Source: Balanoglossus misakiensis
Taxonomy: Eukaryota > Hemichordata
DNA: 64,000 nt
Assembly (NCBI GenBank): GCA_040954595.2
Contig: CM082588.2
Span: forward strand, 10,354,001 to 10,418,000
Direction of reading: 5' to 3'
Shown one piece after another: positions 1 through 13,940 of the stretch; the first letter of the stretch is position 1; each line of letters starts with the position of its first letter. The translations under genes were made by a program, and so were the position numbers. The notes beneath the pieces were generated by a model, which worked only from the letters and a program-made list of their open reading frames with translations, was not told the DNA's origin and made no database searches.

Positions 1-2110
1 TACAGAGTCTAGTGAAAAACGTTCTTATGCGCATAGGCCTATCTATGTATTATGCGCATCACAACAGAAATCGCTAAATAAACGAGGCTGTATTTGGAAG
101 CAACCATGTAAATTTTACAACTATCCGTCGATCTACGGAGTCTAGTGGAAAAATTTCTTATGCGCATAGGCATATGTATGTGTTCTGCGTCTCACAACAG
201 AATTCTGTAAATAAACGAGGCTGTTTGGAAGCAACCATGGAAATTTTAGAACTATCCGTCGATCTACAGAGTATAGTGGAAAACGTTCATATGCGCATAG
301 GCCTATCTATGTGTTCTGCGCATCACAACAGAATTTTGTAAACAAACGATGCTTTGTTTGGAAGCAACCATGGAAATTTTAGAACTATCCGTCGATCTAC
401 GGAGTCTAGTGGTAAAATTTCTTATGCGCATAGGCATATGTATGTATTCTACGCATCACAACAGAATTCGGTAAATAAACGAGGCTGTTTGGAAGCAACC
501 ATGGAAATTTTAGAACTATCCGTCGATCTACAGAGTCTACTGGAAAACGTTCTTATGCGCATAGGCCTATCTATGTATTATGCGCATCACAACATAATTT
601 TGTAAACAAACGAGGATGTGTTTGGAAGCAACCATGGAAATTTTAGAACTATCCGTCGATATACAGAGTCTAGTGGAAAACTTTCTTATGCGCATAGGCC
701 TCTCTATGTGTTCTGCGCATCACAACAGAATTTTGTAAACAAACGATGCTTTGTTTGGAAGCAACCATGGAAATTTTAGAACTATCCGTCGATCTACGGA
801 GTCTAGTGGAAAAATTTCTTATGCGCAAAGGCATATGTATGTGTTCTACGCATCACAACAGAATTCGGTAAATAAACGAGGCTGTTTGGAAACAACCATG
901 GAAATTTTACAACTATCCGTCGATCTACAGAGTCTGGTGGAAAAGTTTCTTTTGCGCATAGGCCTATTACGTGTTCTGCGCCTCACAACAGAATTCGGTA
1001 AATAAACGAGGCTGTTTGGAAGCAACCATGGAAATTTTAGAACTATCCGTCGATCTACAGAGTATAGTGAAAAACGTTCTTATGCGCATAGGCCTATCTA
1101 TGTATTATGCGCATCACAACAGAAATCGCTAAATAAACGAGGCTGTATTTGGAAGCAACCATGTAAATTTTACAACTATCCGTCGATCTACGGAGTCTAG
1201 TGGAAAAATTTCTTATGCGCATAGGCATATGTATGTGTTCTGCGTCTCACAACAGAATTCTGTAAATAAACGAGGCTGTTTGGAAGCAACCATGGAAATT
1301 TTAGAACTATCCGTCGATCTACAGAGTATAGTGGAAAACGTTCATATGCGCATAGGCCTATCTATGTGTTCTGCGCATCACAACAGAATTTTGTAAACAA
1401 ACGATGCTTTGTTTGGAAGCAACCATGGAAATTTTAGAACTATCCGTCGATCTACGGAGTCTAGTGGTAAAATTTCTTATGCGCATAGGCATATGTATGT
1501 ATTCTACGCATCACAACAGAATTCGGTAAATAAACGAGGCTGTTTGGAAGCAACCATGGAAATTTTAGAACTATCCGTCGATCTACAGAGTCTACTGGAA
1601 AACGTTCTTATGCGCATAGGCCTATCTATGTATTATGCGCATCACAACATAATTTTGTAAACAAACGAGGATGTGCTTGGAAGCAACCATGGAAATTTTA
1701 GAACTATCCGTCGATATACAGAGTCCAGTGGAAAACGTTCTTATGCGCATAGGCCTCTCTATTTGTTCTGCGCATCACAACAGAATTTTGTATACAAACG
1801 ATGCTTTGTTTGGAAGCAACCATGGAAATTTTAGAACTATCCGTCGATCTACGGAGTCTAGTGGAAAAATTTCTTATGCGCATAGGCATATGTATGTGTT
1901 CTACGCATCACAACAGAATTCGGTAAATAAACGAGGCTGTTTGGAAACAACCATGGAAATTTTACAACTGTCTGTCGATCTACCGAGTCTGGTGGAAAAG
2001 TTTCTTATGCGCATAGGCCTATTACGTGTTCTGCGCCTCACAAGAGAATTCGGTAAATAAACGAGGCTGTTTGGAAGCAACCATGGAAATTTTAGAACTA
2101 TCCGTCGATC
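1..2110. repeat. Two tandem copies of a ~1055-bp (8-monomer) higher-order repeat
   Basis: The block at about 1-1055 repeats at about 1056-2110 with the same order of monomer variants. Landmark variants at 354 and 1409 are 1055 bp apart. The rare short form with GTGGTAAAATTTC occurs in both. A related 8-monomer run with the same landmark starts at 4048. Boundaries are approximate because the unit is circularly permutable. Confidence 0.8.
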
Positions 2111-2514
2111 TACAGAGTCTAGTGGAAAACGTTCTTATGCGCATAGGCCTATCTATGTATTATGCGCATCACAACAGAATTTTGTAAACAAACGAGGATG
2201 TGTTTGGAAGCAACCATGGAAATTTTAGAACTATCCGTCGATCTACAGAGTCTAGTGAAAAACGTTCTTATGCGCATAGGCCTATCTATGTATTATGCGC
2301 ATCACAACAGAAATCGCTAAATAAACGAGGCTGTATTTGGAAGCAACCATGTAAATTTTACAACTATCCGTCGATCTACGGAGTCTAGTGGAAAAATTTC
2401 TTATGCGCATAGGCATATGTATGTGTTCTGCGTCTCACAACAGAATTCTGTAAATAAACGAGGCTGTTTGGAAGCAACCATGGAAATTTTAGAACTATCC
2501 GTCGATCTACAGAG

Positions 2515-3834
2515 TCTAGTGGAAAACGTTCTTATGCGCATAGGCCTATCTATGTATTATGCGCATCACAACAGAATTTTGTAAACAAACGAGGATGTGT
2601 TTGGAAGCAACCATGGAAATTTTAGAACTATCCGTCGATATACAGAGTCTAGTGGAAAACGTTCATATGCGCATAGGCCTCTCTATGTGTTCTGCGCATC
2701 ACAACAGAATTTTGTAAACAAACGATGCTTTGTTTGGAAGCAACCATGGAAATTTTAGAACTATCCGTCGATCTACGGAGTCTAGTGGAAAAATTTCTTA
2801 TGCGCATAGGCATATGTATGTGTTCTACGCATCACAACAGAATTCGGTAAATAAACGAGGCTGTTTGGAAACAACCATGGAAATTTTACAACTATCCGTC
2901 GATCTACAGAGTCTGGTGGAAAAGTCTCTTATGCGCATAGGCCTATTACGTGTTCTGCGCCTCACAACAGAATTCGGTAAATAAAAGAGGCTGTTTGGAA
3001 GCAACCATGGAAATTTTAGAACTATCCGTCGATCTACAGAGTCTAGTGAAAAACGTTCTTATGCGCATAGGCCTATCTATGTATTATGCGCATCACAACA
3101 GAAATCGCTAAATAAACGAGGCTGTATTTGGAAGCAACCATGTAAATTTTACAACTATCCGTCGATCTACGGAGTCTAGTGGAAAACGTTCTTATGCGCA
3201 TAGGCCTATCTATGTATTATGCGCATCACAACAGAATTTTGTAAACAAACGAGGATGTGTTTGGAAGCAACCATGGAAATTTTAGAACTATCCGTCGATA
3301 TACAGAGTCTAGTGGAAAACGTTCATATGCGCATAGGCCTCTCTATGTGTTCTGCGCATCACAACAGAATTTTGTAAACAAACGATGCTTTGTTTGGAAG
3401 CAACCATGGAAATTTTAGAACTATCCGTCGATCTACGGAGTCTAGTGGAAAAATTTCTTATGCGCATAGGCATATGTATGTGTTCTACGCATCACAACAG
3501 AATTCGGTAAATAAACGAGGCTGTTTGGAAACAACCATGGAAATTTTACAACTATCCGTCGATCTACAGAGTCTGGTGGAAAAGTCTCTTATGCGCATAG
3601 GCCTATTACGTGTTCTGCGCCTCACAACAGAATTCGGTAAATAAAAGAGGCTGTTTTGAAGCAACCATGGAAATTTTAGAACTATCCGTCGATCTACAGA
3701 GTCTAGTGAAAAACGTTCTTATGCGCATAGGCCTATCTATGTATTATGCGCATCACAACAGAAATCGCTAAATAAACGAGGCTGTATTTGGAAGCAACCA
3801 TGTAAATTTTACAACTATCCGTCGATCTACGGAG
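2515..3834. repeat. Two tandem copies of a ~660-bp (5-monomer) higher-order repeat
   Basis: The run of five monomers at about 2515-3174 recurs at about 3175-3834. Landmarks at 2730 and 3390 are 660 bp apart. Both copies carry the variants GAAAAGTCTCTTATG and AAATAAAAGAGG, which are rare elsewhere. Confidence 0.8.
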
Positions 3835-5261
3835 TCTAGTGGAAAAATTTCTTATGCGCATAGGCATATGTATGTGTTCTGCGTCTCACAACAGAATTCT
3901 GTAAATAAACGAGGCTGTTTGGAAGCAACCATGGAAATTTTAGAACTATCCGTCGATCTACAGAGTATAGTGGAAAACGTTCATATGCGCATAGGCCTAT
4001 CTATGTGTTCTGCGCATCACAACAGAATTTTGTAAACAAACGATGCTTTGTTTGGAAGCAACCATGGAAATTTTAGAACTATCCGTCGATCTACGGAGTC
4101 TAGTGGTAAAATTTCTTATGCGCATAGGCATATGTATGTATTCTACGCATCACAACAGAATTCGGTAAATAAACGAGGCTGTTTGGAAGCAACCATGGAA
4201 ATTTTAGAACTATCCGTCGATCTACAGAGTCTACTGGAAAACGTTCTTATGCGCATAGGCCTATCTATGTATTATGCGCATCACAACATAATTTTGTAAA
4301 CAAACGAGGATGTGTTTGGAAGCAACCATGGAAATTTTAGAACTATCCGTCGATATACAGAGTCTAGTGGAAAACTTTCTTATGCGCATAGGCCTCTCTA
4401 TGTGTTCTGCGCATCACAACAGAATTTTGTAAACAAACGATGCTTTGTTTGGAAGCAACCATGGAAATTTTACAACTATCCGTCGATCTACAGAGTCTGG
4501 TGGAAAAGTTTCTTTTGCGCATAGGCCTATTACGTGTTCTGCGCCTCACAACAGAATTCGGTAAATAAACGAGGCTGTTTGGAAGCAACCATGGAAATTT
4601 TAGAACTATCCGTCGATCTACAGAGTCTAGTCGAAAACGTTCTTATGCGCATAGGCCTATCTATGTATTATGCGCATCACAACAGAAACCGCTAAATAAA
4701 CGAGGCTGTATTTGGAAGCAACCATGTAAATTTTACAACTATCCGTCGATCTACAGAGTCTGGTGGAAAACTTTCTTATGCGCATAGGCCTATTACGTGT
4801 TCTGCGCCTCACAACAGAATTCGGTAAATAAACGAGGCTGTTTGGAAGCAACCATGGAAATTTTAGAACTATCCGTCGATCTACAGAGTCTAGTCGAAAA
4901 CGTTCTTATGCGCATAGGCCTATCTATGTATTATGCGCATCACAACAGAAACCGCTAAATAAACGAGGCTGTATTTGGAAGCAACCATGTAAATTTTACA
5001 ACTATCCGTCGATCTACAGAGTCTGGTGGAAAACTTTCTTATGCGCATAGGCCTATTACGTGTTCTGCGCCTAACAACAGAATTCGGTAAATAAACGAGG
5101 CTGTTTGGAAGCAACCATGGAAATTTTAGAACTATCCGTCGATCTACAGAGTCTAATGGAAAAATGTCTTATGCGCATAGGCCTATCATGTGTTCTGCGC
5201 CTCACAACAGAATTCCGTAAATAAACGAGGCTGTTTGGAAGCAACCGTGGAAATTTTAGAA

Positions 5262-8200
5262 CTATCTCTCGATCTACAGAGTATAGTGGAAAACTTTCAT
5301 ATGCGCATAGGCCTATCTATGTGTTATGCGCCTCACAACAGAATTCCGTAAATAAACGAGGCTGTTTGGAAGCAAACATGGAAATTTTAGAACTATCTGT
5401 CGATCTACAGAGTATAGTGGAAAACGTTCATATGCGCATAGGCCTATCTATGTGTTATGCGCATCACAACAGAATTTTGTAAACAAACGAAGCGGAGTTT
5501 GGAAGCAACCATGGAAATTTTAGAACTATCTCTCGATCTACAGAGTATAGTGGAAAACGTTCATTTGCGCATAGGCCTATCTATGTGTTCTGCGCGTCAC
5601 AACAGAATTTTGTAAACAAACGATGCTTTGTTTGGAAGCAACCATGGAAATTTAAGAACTATCCATCGATCTACAGAGTCTATAGTGGAAAACTTTCTTA
5701 TGCACATATGCCTATCTATGTGTTCTGCGCCTCAAAACAGAATTCCGTAAATAAAAGAGGCTGTTTGGAAGCAAACATGGAAATTCAAGAACTATCTCTC
5801 GATCTACAGAGTATAGTGGAAAACGTTCTTATGCGCATAGGCCTATCATGTGTTATGCACATCACAACAGAATTTTGTAAACAAACGAGGCTTTGTTTGG
5901 AAGCAACAATGGAAATTTTAGAACTATCTGTCGATCTACTGAGTATAGTGGAAAACGTTCATATGCGCATAGGCCTATATATGTGTTCTGCGCATCACAA
6001 CAGAATTTTGTAAACAATCGAGGATGTGTTTGGAAGCAACAATGGAAATTTTAGAACTATCCGTCGATCTACGGAGTATAGTGGAAAACGTTCATATGCG
6101 CATAGGCCTATATATGTGTTCTGCGCATCACAACAGAATTTTGTAAACAAACGAGGCTTTGTTTGGAAGCAACAATGGAAATTTTAGAACTATCTCTCGA
6201 TCTACAGAGTATAGTGGAAAACGTTCTTATGCGCATAGGCCTCTCTATGTGTTCTGCGCATCACAACAGAATTTTGTAAACAAACGATGCTTTGTTTGGA
6301 AGCAACCATGGAAATTTTAGAACTATCCGTCGATCTACGGAGTCTAGTGGAAAAATTTCTTATGCGCATAGGCATATGTATGTGTTCTACGCATCACAAC
6401 AGAATTCGGTAAATAAACGAGGCTGTTTGGAAACAACCATGGAAATTTTACAACTATCTGTCGATCTACAGAGTCTGGTGGAAAAGTTTCTTATGCGCAT
6501 AGGCCTATTACGTGTTCTGCGCCTCACAACAGAATTCGGTAAATAAACGAGGCTGTTTGGAAGCAACCATGGAAATTTTAGAACTATCCGTCGATCTACA
6601 GAGTCTAGTGGAAAACGTTCTTATGCGCATAGGCCTATCTATGTATTATGCGCATCACAACATAATTTTGTAAACAAACGAGGATGTGTTTGGAAGCAAC
6701 CATGGAAATTTTAGAAATATCCGTCGATATACAGAGACTAGTGGAAAACGTTCTTATGCGCATAGGCCTCTCTATGTGTTCTGCGCATCACAACAGAATT
6801 TTGTAAACAAACGATGCTTTGTTTGGAAGCAACCATGGAAATTTTAGAACTATCCGTCGATCTACGGAGTCTAGTGGAAAAATTTCTTATGCGCATAGGC
6901 ATATGTATGTGTTCTACGCATCACAACAGAATTTGGTAAATAAACGAGGCTGTTTGGAAGCAACCATGGAAATTTTAGAACTATCCGTCGATCTACAGAG
7001 TCTAGTGGAAAACGTTCTTATGCGCATAGGCCTATCTATGTATTATGCGCATCACAACAGAAATCGCTAAATAAACGAGGCTGTATTTGGAAGCAACCAT
7101 GTAAATTTTACAACTATCTCTCGATCTACAGAGTATAGTGGAAAACTTTCATATGCGCATAGGCCTATCTATGTGTTATGCGCCTCACAACAGAATTCCG
7201 TAAATAAACGAGGCTGTTTGGAAGCAAACATGGAAATTTTAGAACTATCTGTCGATCTACAGAGTATAGTGGAAAACGTTCATATGCGCATAGGCCTATC
7301 TATGTGTTATGCGCATCACAACAGAATTTTGTAAACAAACGAAGCGGAGTTTGGAAGCAACCATGGAAATTTTAGAACTATCTCTCGATCTACAGAGTAT
7401 AGTGGAAAACGTTCATTTGCGCATAGGCCTATCTATGTGTTCTGCGCGTCACAACAGAATTTTGTAAACAAACGATGCTTTGTTTGGAAGCAACCATGGA
7501 AATTTAAGAACTATCCATCGATCTACAGAGTCTATAGTGGAAAACTTTCTTATGCACATATGCCTATCTATGTGTTCTGCGCCTCAAAACAGAATTCCGT
7601 AAATAAAAGAGGCTGTTTGGAAGCAAACATGGAAATTCAAGAACTATCTCTCGATCTACAGAGTATAGTGGAAAACGTTCATATGCGCATAGGCCTATCA
7701 TGTGTTATGCACATCACAACAGAATTTTGTAAACAAACGAGGCTTTGTTTGGAAGCAACAATGGAAATTTTAGAACTATCTGTCGATCTACTGAGTATAG
7801 TGGAAAACGTTCATATGCGCATAGGCCTATATATGTGTTCTGCGCATCACAACAGAATTTTGTAAACAATCGAGGATGTGTTTGGAAGCAACAATGGAAA
7901 TTTTAGAACTATCCGTCGATCTACGGAGTATAGTGGAAAACGTTCATATGCGCATAGGCCTATATATGTGTTCTGCGCATCACAACAGAATTTTGTAAAC
8001 AAACGAGGCTTTGTTTGGAAGCAACAATGGAAATTTTAGAACTATCTCTCGATCTACAGAGTATAGTGGAAAACGTTCTTATGCGCATAGGCCTCTCTAT
8101 GTGTTCTGCGCATCACAACAGAATTTTGTAAACAAACGATGCTTTGTTTGGAAGCAACCATGGAAATTTTAGAACTATCCGTCGATCTACGGAGTCTAGT

Positions 8201-8965
8201 GGAAAAATTTCTTATGCGCATAGGCATATGTATGTGTTCTACGCATCACAACAGAATTCGGTAAATAAACGAGGCTGTTTGGAAACAACCATGGAAATTT
8301 TACAACTATCCGTCGATCTACAGAGTCTGGTGGAAAAGTTTCTTATGCGCATAGGCCTATTACGTGTTCTGCGCCTCACAACAGAATTCGGTAAATAAAC
8401 GAGGCTGTTTGGAAGCAACCATGGAAATTTTAGAACTATCCGTCGATCTACAGAGTCTAGTGGAAAACGTTCTTATGCGCATAGGCCTATCTATGTATTA
8501 TGCGCATCACAACATAATTTTGTAAACAAACGAGGATGTGTTTGGAAGCAACCATGGAAATTTTAGAACTATCCGTCGATATACAGAGACTAGTGGAAAA
8601 CGTTCTTATGCGCATAGGCCTCTCTATGTGTTCTGCGCATCACAACAGAATTTTGTAAACAAACGATGCTTTGTTTGGAAGCAACCATGGAAATTTTAGA
8701 ACTATCCGTCGATCTACGGAGTCTAGTGGAAAAATTTCTTATGCGCATAGGCATATGTATGTGTTCTACGCATCACAACAGAATTTGGTAAATAAACGAG
8801 GCTGTTTGGAAGCAACCATGGAAATTTTAGAACTATCCGTCGATCTACAGAGTCTAGTGGAAAACGTTCTTATGCGCATAGGCCTATCTATGTATTATGC
8901 GCATCACAACAGAAATCGCTAAATAAACGAGGCTGTATTTGGAAGCAACCATGTAAATTTTACAA
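5262..8965. repeat. Two tandem copies of an 1852-bp (14-monomer) higher-order repeat
   Basis: Landmarks at 5585/7437, 6292/8144 and 6819/8671 are all exactly 1852 bp apart. The unit contains diagnostic variants such as ACGAAGCGGAGTTTGG and AACTATCCATCGAT, once per unit. The copies differ by only a few substitutions that I noticed, for example GTTCTTATG at about 5824 against GTTCATATG at about 7676. This points to a recent tandem duplication or homogenisation. Confidence 0.85.
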
Positions 8966-10229
8966 CTATCCGTCGATCTACAGAGTCTGGTGGAAAACTT
9001 TCTTATGCGCACAGGCCTATTACGTGTTCTGCGCCTAACAACAGAATTCGGTAAATAAACGAGGCTGTTTGGAAGCAACCATGGAAATTTAAGAACTATC
9101 CGTCGATCTACAGAGACTATAGTGGAAAAATGTTTTATGCGCATAGGCCTATCATGTGTTATGCACATCACAACAGAATTTTGTAAAGAAACGAGGCTTT
9201 GTTTGGAAGCAACAATTGAAATTTTAGAACTATCTCTCGATCTACGGAGTATAGTGGAAAACGTTCATATGCGCATAGGCCTATCTATGTGTTCTGAGCA
9301 TCACAACAGAATTTTGTAAACAATCGAGGATGTGTTTGGAAGCAATCATGGAAATTTTAGAACAATCCGTCGATCTACAGAGTCTAGTGGGAAACTTTCT
9401 TATGCGCATAGGCATATGTATGTGTTCAGCGCATCACAACAGAATTTTGTAAATGAACGAGGCTGTGTTTGGAAACAACCATGGAAATTTTAGAACTTTC
9501 TCTCGATCTACAGAGTCTAGTGGAAAACGTTCTTATGCGCATAGGCGTATCTATGTGTTATGCGCATCACAACAGAAATCGGTAAATAAACGAGGCTGTA
9601 TTTGGAAGCAACCATGTAAATTTTACAACTATCCGTCGATCTACAGAGTTTGGTGGAAAACTTTCTTATGCGCATAGGCCTATTACGTGTTCTGCGCCTA
9701 ACAACAGAATTCGGTAAATAAACGAGGCTGTTTGGAAACAACCATGGAAATTTTAGAACTATCCGTCGATCTACAGAGTCTAGTGGAAAAACGTTCATGT
9801 GCGCATAGGCCTATCATGTGTTATGCACATCACAACAAAATTTTGTAAACAAACGAGGCTTTGTTTGGAAGCAACAATGGAAATTTTAGAACTATCTGTC
9901 GATCTACGGAGTATAGTGGAAAACGTTCATATGCGCATAGGCCTATATATGTGTTCTGCGCATCACAACAGAATTTTGTAAACAATCGAGGATGTGTTTG
10001 GAAGCAATCATGGAAATTTTAGAACTATCCGTCGATCTACAGAGTCTATAGTGGAAAACTTTCTTATGCACATATGCCTATCTATGTGTTCTGCGCCTCA
10101 AAACAGAATTCCGTAAATAAACGAGGCTGTTTGGAAGCAAACATGGAAATTCTAGAACTATCTCTCGATCTACAGAGTCTAGTGGAAAACGTTCATATAT
10201 GCGCATAGGCCTATCATGTGTTATGCACA

Positions 10230-12341
10230 TCACAACAGAATTTTGTAAACAAACGAGGCTTTGTTTGGAAGCAACAATGGAAATTTTAGAACTATCTGTC
10301 GATCTACGGAGTATAGTGGAAAACGTTCATATGCGCATAGGCCTATATATGTGTTCTGCGCATCACAACAGAATTTTGTAAACAATCGAGGCTTTGTTTG
10401 GAAGCAACAATGGAAATTTTAGAACTATCTGTCGATCTACGGAGTATAGTGGAAAACGTTCATATGCGCATAGGCCTATATATGTGTTCTGCGCATCACA
10501 ACAGAATTTTGTAAACAAACGAGGCTTTGTTTGGAAGCAACAATGGAAATTTTAGAACTATCTCTCGATCTACAGAGTATAGTGGAAAACGTTCTTATGC
10601 GCATAGGCCTATCATGTGTTATGCACATCACAACAGAATTTTGTAAACAATCGAGGATGTGTTTGGAAGCAATCATGGAAATTTTAGAACTATCCGTCGA
10701 TCTACAGAGTCTAGTGGGAAACTTTCTTATGCGCATAGGCATATGTATGTGTTCAGCGCATCACAACAGAATTTTGTAAATGAACGAGGCTGTGTTTGGA
10801 AACAACTATGGAAATTTTAGAACTATCTCTCGATCTACAGAGTCTAGTGTAAAACTTTATTATGCACATAGGCCTATCTATGTATTATGCGCATCACAAC
10901 AGAAATCGCTAAATAAACGAGGCTGTATTTGGAAGCAACCATGTAAATTTTACAACTATCCGTCGATCTACAGAGTCTGGTGGAAAACTTTCTTATGCGC
11001 ATAGGCCTATTACGTGTTCTGCGCCTAACAACAGAATTCGGTAAATAAACGAGGCTATTTGGAAGCAACCATGGAAATTTTTGAACTATCCGTCGATCTA
11101 CAGAGTCTAGTGGAAAAATGTCTTATGCGCATAGGCCTATCGTGTGTTCTGCGCCTCACAACATAATTCCGTAAATAAACGAGGCTGTTTGGAAGCAACC
11201 TTGGAAATTTTAGAACTATCTCTCGATCTACAGAGTATAGTGGAAAACGTTCATATGCGCATAGGCCTATCATGTGTTATGCACATCACAACATAATTTT
11301 GTAAACAAACGAGGCTTTGTTTGGAAGCAACAATGAAAATTTTAGAACTATCTGTCGATCTACGGAGTATAGTGGAAAACGTTCATATGCGCATAGGCCT
11401 ATATATGTGTTCTGCGCATCACAACAGAATTTTGTAAACAATCGAGGCTTTGTTTGGAAGCAACAATGGAAATTTTAGAACTATCTGTCGATCTACGGAG
11501 TATAGTGGAAAACGTTCATATGCGCATAGGCCTATATATGTGTTCTGCGCATCACAACAGAATTTTGTAAACAAACGAGGGTTTGTTTGGAAGCAACAAT
11601 GGAAATTTTAGAACTATCTCTCGATCTACAGAGTATAGTGGAAAACGTTCTTATGCGCATAGGCCTATCATGTGTTATGCACATCACAACAGAATTTTGT
11701 AAACAATCGAGGATGTGTTTGGAAGCAATCATGGAAATTTTAGAACTATCCGTCGATCTACAGAGTCTAGTGGGAAACTTTCTTATGCGCATAGGCATAT
11801 GTATGTGTTCAGCGCATCACAACAGAATTTTGTAAATGAACGAGGCTGTGTTTGGAAACAACCATGGAAATTTTAGAACTATCTCTCGATCTACAGAGTC
11901 TAGTGTAAAACTTTATTATGCACATAGGCCTATCTATGTATTATGCGCATCACAATAGAAATCGCTAAATAAACGAGGCTGTATTTGGAAGCAACCATGT
12001 AAATTTTACAACTATCCGTCGATCTACAGAGTCTGGTGGAAAACTTTCTTATGCGCATAGGCCTATTACGTGTTCTGCGCCTAACAACAGAATTCGGTAA
12101 ATAAACGAGGCTGTTTGGAAGCAACCATGAAAATTTTTGAACTATCCGTCGATCTACAGAGTCTAGTGGAAAAATGTCTTATGCGCATAGGCCTATCGTG
12201 TGTTCTGCGCCTCACAACATAATTCCGTAAATAAACGAGGCTGTTTGGAAGCAACCGTGGAAATTTTAGAACTATCTCTCGATCTACAGAGTATAGTGGA
12301 AAACGTTCATATGCGCATAGGCCTATCATGTGTTATGCACA
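10230..12341. repeat. Two tandem copies of a 1056-bp (8-monomer) higher-order repeat
   Basis: Landmarks at 10476/11532, 10531/11587 and 11273/12329 are each 1056 bp apart. The two units share the variants AATGAACGAGGCTGTG and AAAATTTTTGAAC or GAAATTTTTGAAC. After the second unit there is one more nearly identical monomer (about 12373-12503) before the element A insertion. Confidence 0.82.
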
Positions 12342-12575
12342 TCACAACATAATTTTGTAAACAAACGAGGCTTTGTTTGGAAGCAACCGTGGAAATTTTA
12401 GAACTATCTCTCGATCTACAGAGTATAGTGGAAAACGTTCATATGCGCATAGGCCTATCATGTGTTATGCACATCACAACATAATTTTGTAAACAAACGA
12501 GGCTTTGTTTGGAAGCAACATTGGAAATTTTAGAACTATCTGTCGATCTACGGAGTATAGTGGAAAACGTTCATA

Positions 12576-12588
12576 CACTGCAAATTCT
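12576..12588 (+). repeat. Element A copy 1, left terminal inverted repeat
   Basis: CACTGCAAATTCT, a perfect inverted match to 17182-17194. The next base differs (G left, T right) and the one after matches again, so the similarity stretches to about 15 bp. Confidence 0.92.
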
Positions 12589-12600
12589 GCAAAAACAAGC

Positions 12601-12975
12601 CGGTTTGTACTCAAGCCATTCGGGTTTGCTGACAAGCCATCTCGTCATACTTGCCGAAACTTCGGTATTTCCACAAGCCGCTAAATTGTCTGGTGTGTGC
12701 CAGCAAGCCAGTCAATGTTAGAAAAATGGTTTGTAAATACGCCGCTGGACAACCTGTCTGGAATGGCTTATTATTAAGCCATTGAACAAAATCTCTGGTT
12801 TGCTCGCAAACTTTAGTGATACTTATGTCTGGCTCGAATTTGTACCATATTTAACCTTGGCTGCATTTTAAGCCGTTGGAGTTAGTGGTCGCTTTTCAAA
12901 CCATAAAAAGATGTAAGTATGGTTTGAAAACACGCCATGGAAAACTTTGCCGGGATGTGGTTCATATACACGCCA
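12601..12975. repeat. Element A copy 1, left subterminal array of ~18-bp palindromes
   Basis: Twelve degenerate dyad motifs approximating TGGYTTGNNNNCAARCCA. They start near 12601, 12622, 12663, 12691, 12727, 12764, 12796, 12830, 12858, 12886, 12920 and 12958. Examples are TGGCTTATTATTAAGCCA at 12764 and TGGTTTGCTCGCAAACTT at 12796. Spacing is looser (20-41 bp) than in the right array. The natural inference is a cluster of transposase or host-factor binding sites, as in elements with subterminal repeats. Confidence 0.8.
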
Positions 12976-13294
12976 CGCTGGGCACAATGTCTTGCGAAAT
13001 ACCCTGATTTGGCGCGCGAATGCAGGGTCAAAGGTTATTTATTACACAACTACAACGTTTTGACGCGAGAGAAGACGGTCCACGCGTGAGGAAGCCGATC
13101 GAACCACGTCGTTCCCTTTATAAAATTCGTTCAGCGATTTACAATGCACTCAACCTGTTCCTAAGGTAGAACCGAAATACCATATGCGTGGATAATTACT
13201 TTGGCACCGAGCATCGTTATGGAAGGATGACATCTAATGACTTAGCAGTTGACCGCCAGCATCTACGAGACCGTAACATAGAACAATGCCGGTT
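12976..13294. other. Element A copy 1, unique stretch after the left array
   Basis: No open frame, RNA gene or repeat was recognised. It is locally more GC-rich than the rest of the element and contains GGCGCGCGAA and ACGCGTGAGG, so a promoter-like region is conceivable but not shown. Confidence 0.4.
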
Positions 13295-13870
13295 GGGGTA
13301 AGTCCTGCTTCCATTCCATTTTGTGACAGTAACTACATTTTTGCGAGCAGTGAAGATAATACAAAATTAACAGGCCCGAATCCTGTATATACTGACTTGA
13401 TCATGTGTTGATGATAGCTGAAAAGCATGTGAGAAGAAGTAATGTCAAAAGTTTGACAGCATAAAGTAGGGAGTGGGGCCCCAAAGGAATTTCATTATTC
13501 TTGCTATTTTCAGCCTCCATCCCCGTTCATTTTTGTTTATGCATTTTTGTGAGCGAAGACGATGCAAAGTATGTCACTATTAAAAGGCCTGAATCCTTTA
13601 TATACTGCATTGATCATGTGTGGATGGTTACAAAAAAGTCTGAGCAAATCAAAAGAATTTTTTTAATGCAGCTCCGGAGTGGGGCCCTATAGCGCCATAG
13701 CCTAGGAATTTCACCATGCTTGCTATTGGCAGCCTACATCCCCATTCATGTTTGTTTATGCACTTTTACTAGTCAAGATAATTCAAAATATGTAATAATA
13801 TCTATACTGTATTGATCATTTGTAGATCGAGAGATATTTCAAATATATGAAGCTTCGAGTGGGGCTAGTG
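13295..13870. repeat. Element A copy 1, three diverged ~205-bp direct repeats
   Basis: Three degenerate units share TTGATCAT (near 13398, 13611 and 13812), GAGTGGGG near their ends and a TTTTTGTTTATGCA-like block. Spacing is about 213 and 201 bp. They are old compared with the insertion itself. The open frame at 13501-13692 crosses one unit and has no recognisable domain. Confidence 0.65.
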
Positions 13871-13888
13871 GCAGCGGAAGTCAACATT

Positions 13889-13901
13889 GGGGGGGGGGGG
13901 G
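13889..13901. repeat. G13 homopolymer run in element A copy 1
   Basis: Thirteen consecutive G residues, with the same apparent length in copy 2 (47810-47822). Such runs normally vary in length quickly, so equal length fits very recent common origin of the two copies, or assembly collapse. Confidence 0.8.
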
Positions 13902-13940
13902 TAACCGCAATAAAATGTTGTTTTGTGTTCCAATACTATA

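Larger units (their letters stand above)
1..12575. repeat. Satellite array, block 1 (130-133 bp monomer)
   Basis: About 95 head-to-tail monomers of 130-133 bp. Landmarks in order are CGAGGCTG, GGAAGCAACCATGG, AAATTTTAGAACTATC, CGATCTACAGAGT, TATGCGCATAGGCCTATC, CATCACAACAGAATT and GTAAATAAACGA. Monomers differ by substitutions and small indels and fall into recurring types, for example TCGGTAAATAAACGA versus TTTGTAAACAAACGA ends. Runs of types recur as higher-order units. The array continues beyond the left edge. It is interrupted at 12574-12575 (TA) by element A. No RNA gene or protein gene was recognised in it. Whether it is centromeric, pericentromeric or subtelomeric cannot be told from the sequence. 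Confidence 0.97.

Noticed and set aside
1-12575. Dozens of 60-142-codon open frames on both strands of the satellite, with recurring starts such as MFGSNHGN
   Set aside because: They recur once per monomer group, on both strands, because the monomer is near 132 bp (44 codons) and has few stops. They change with every indel variant and have no domain, so they are by-products of the repeat.
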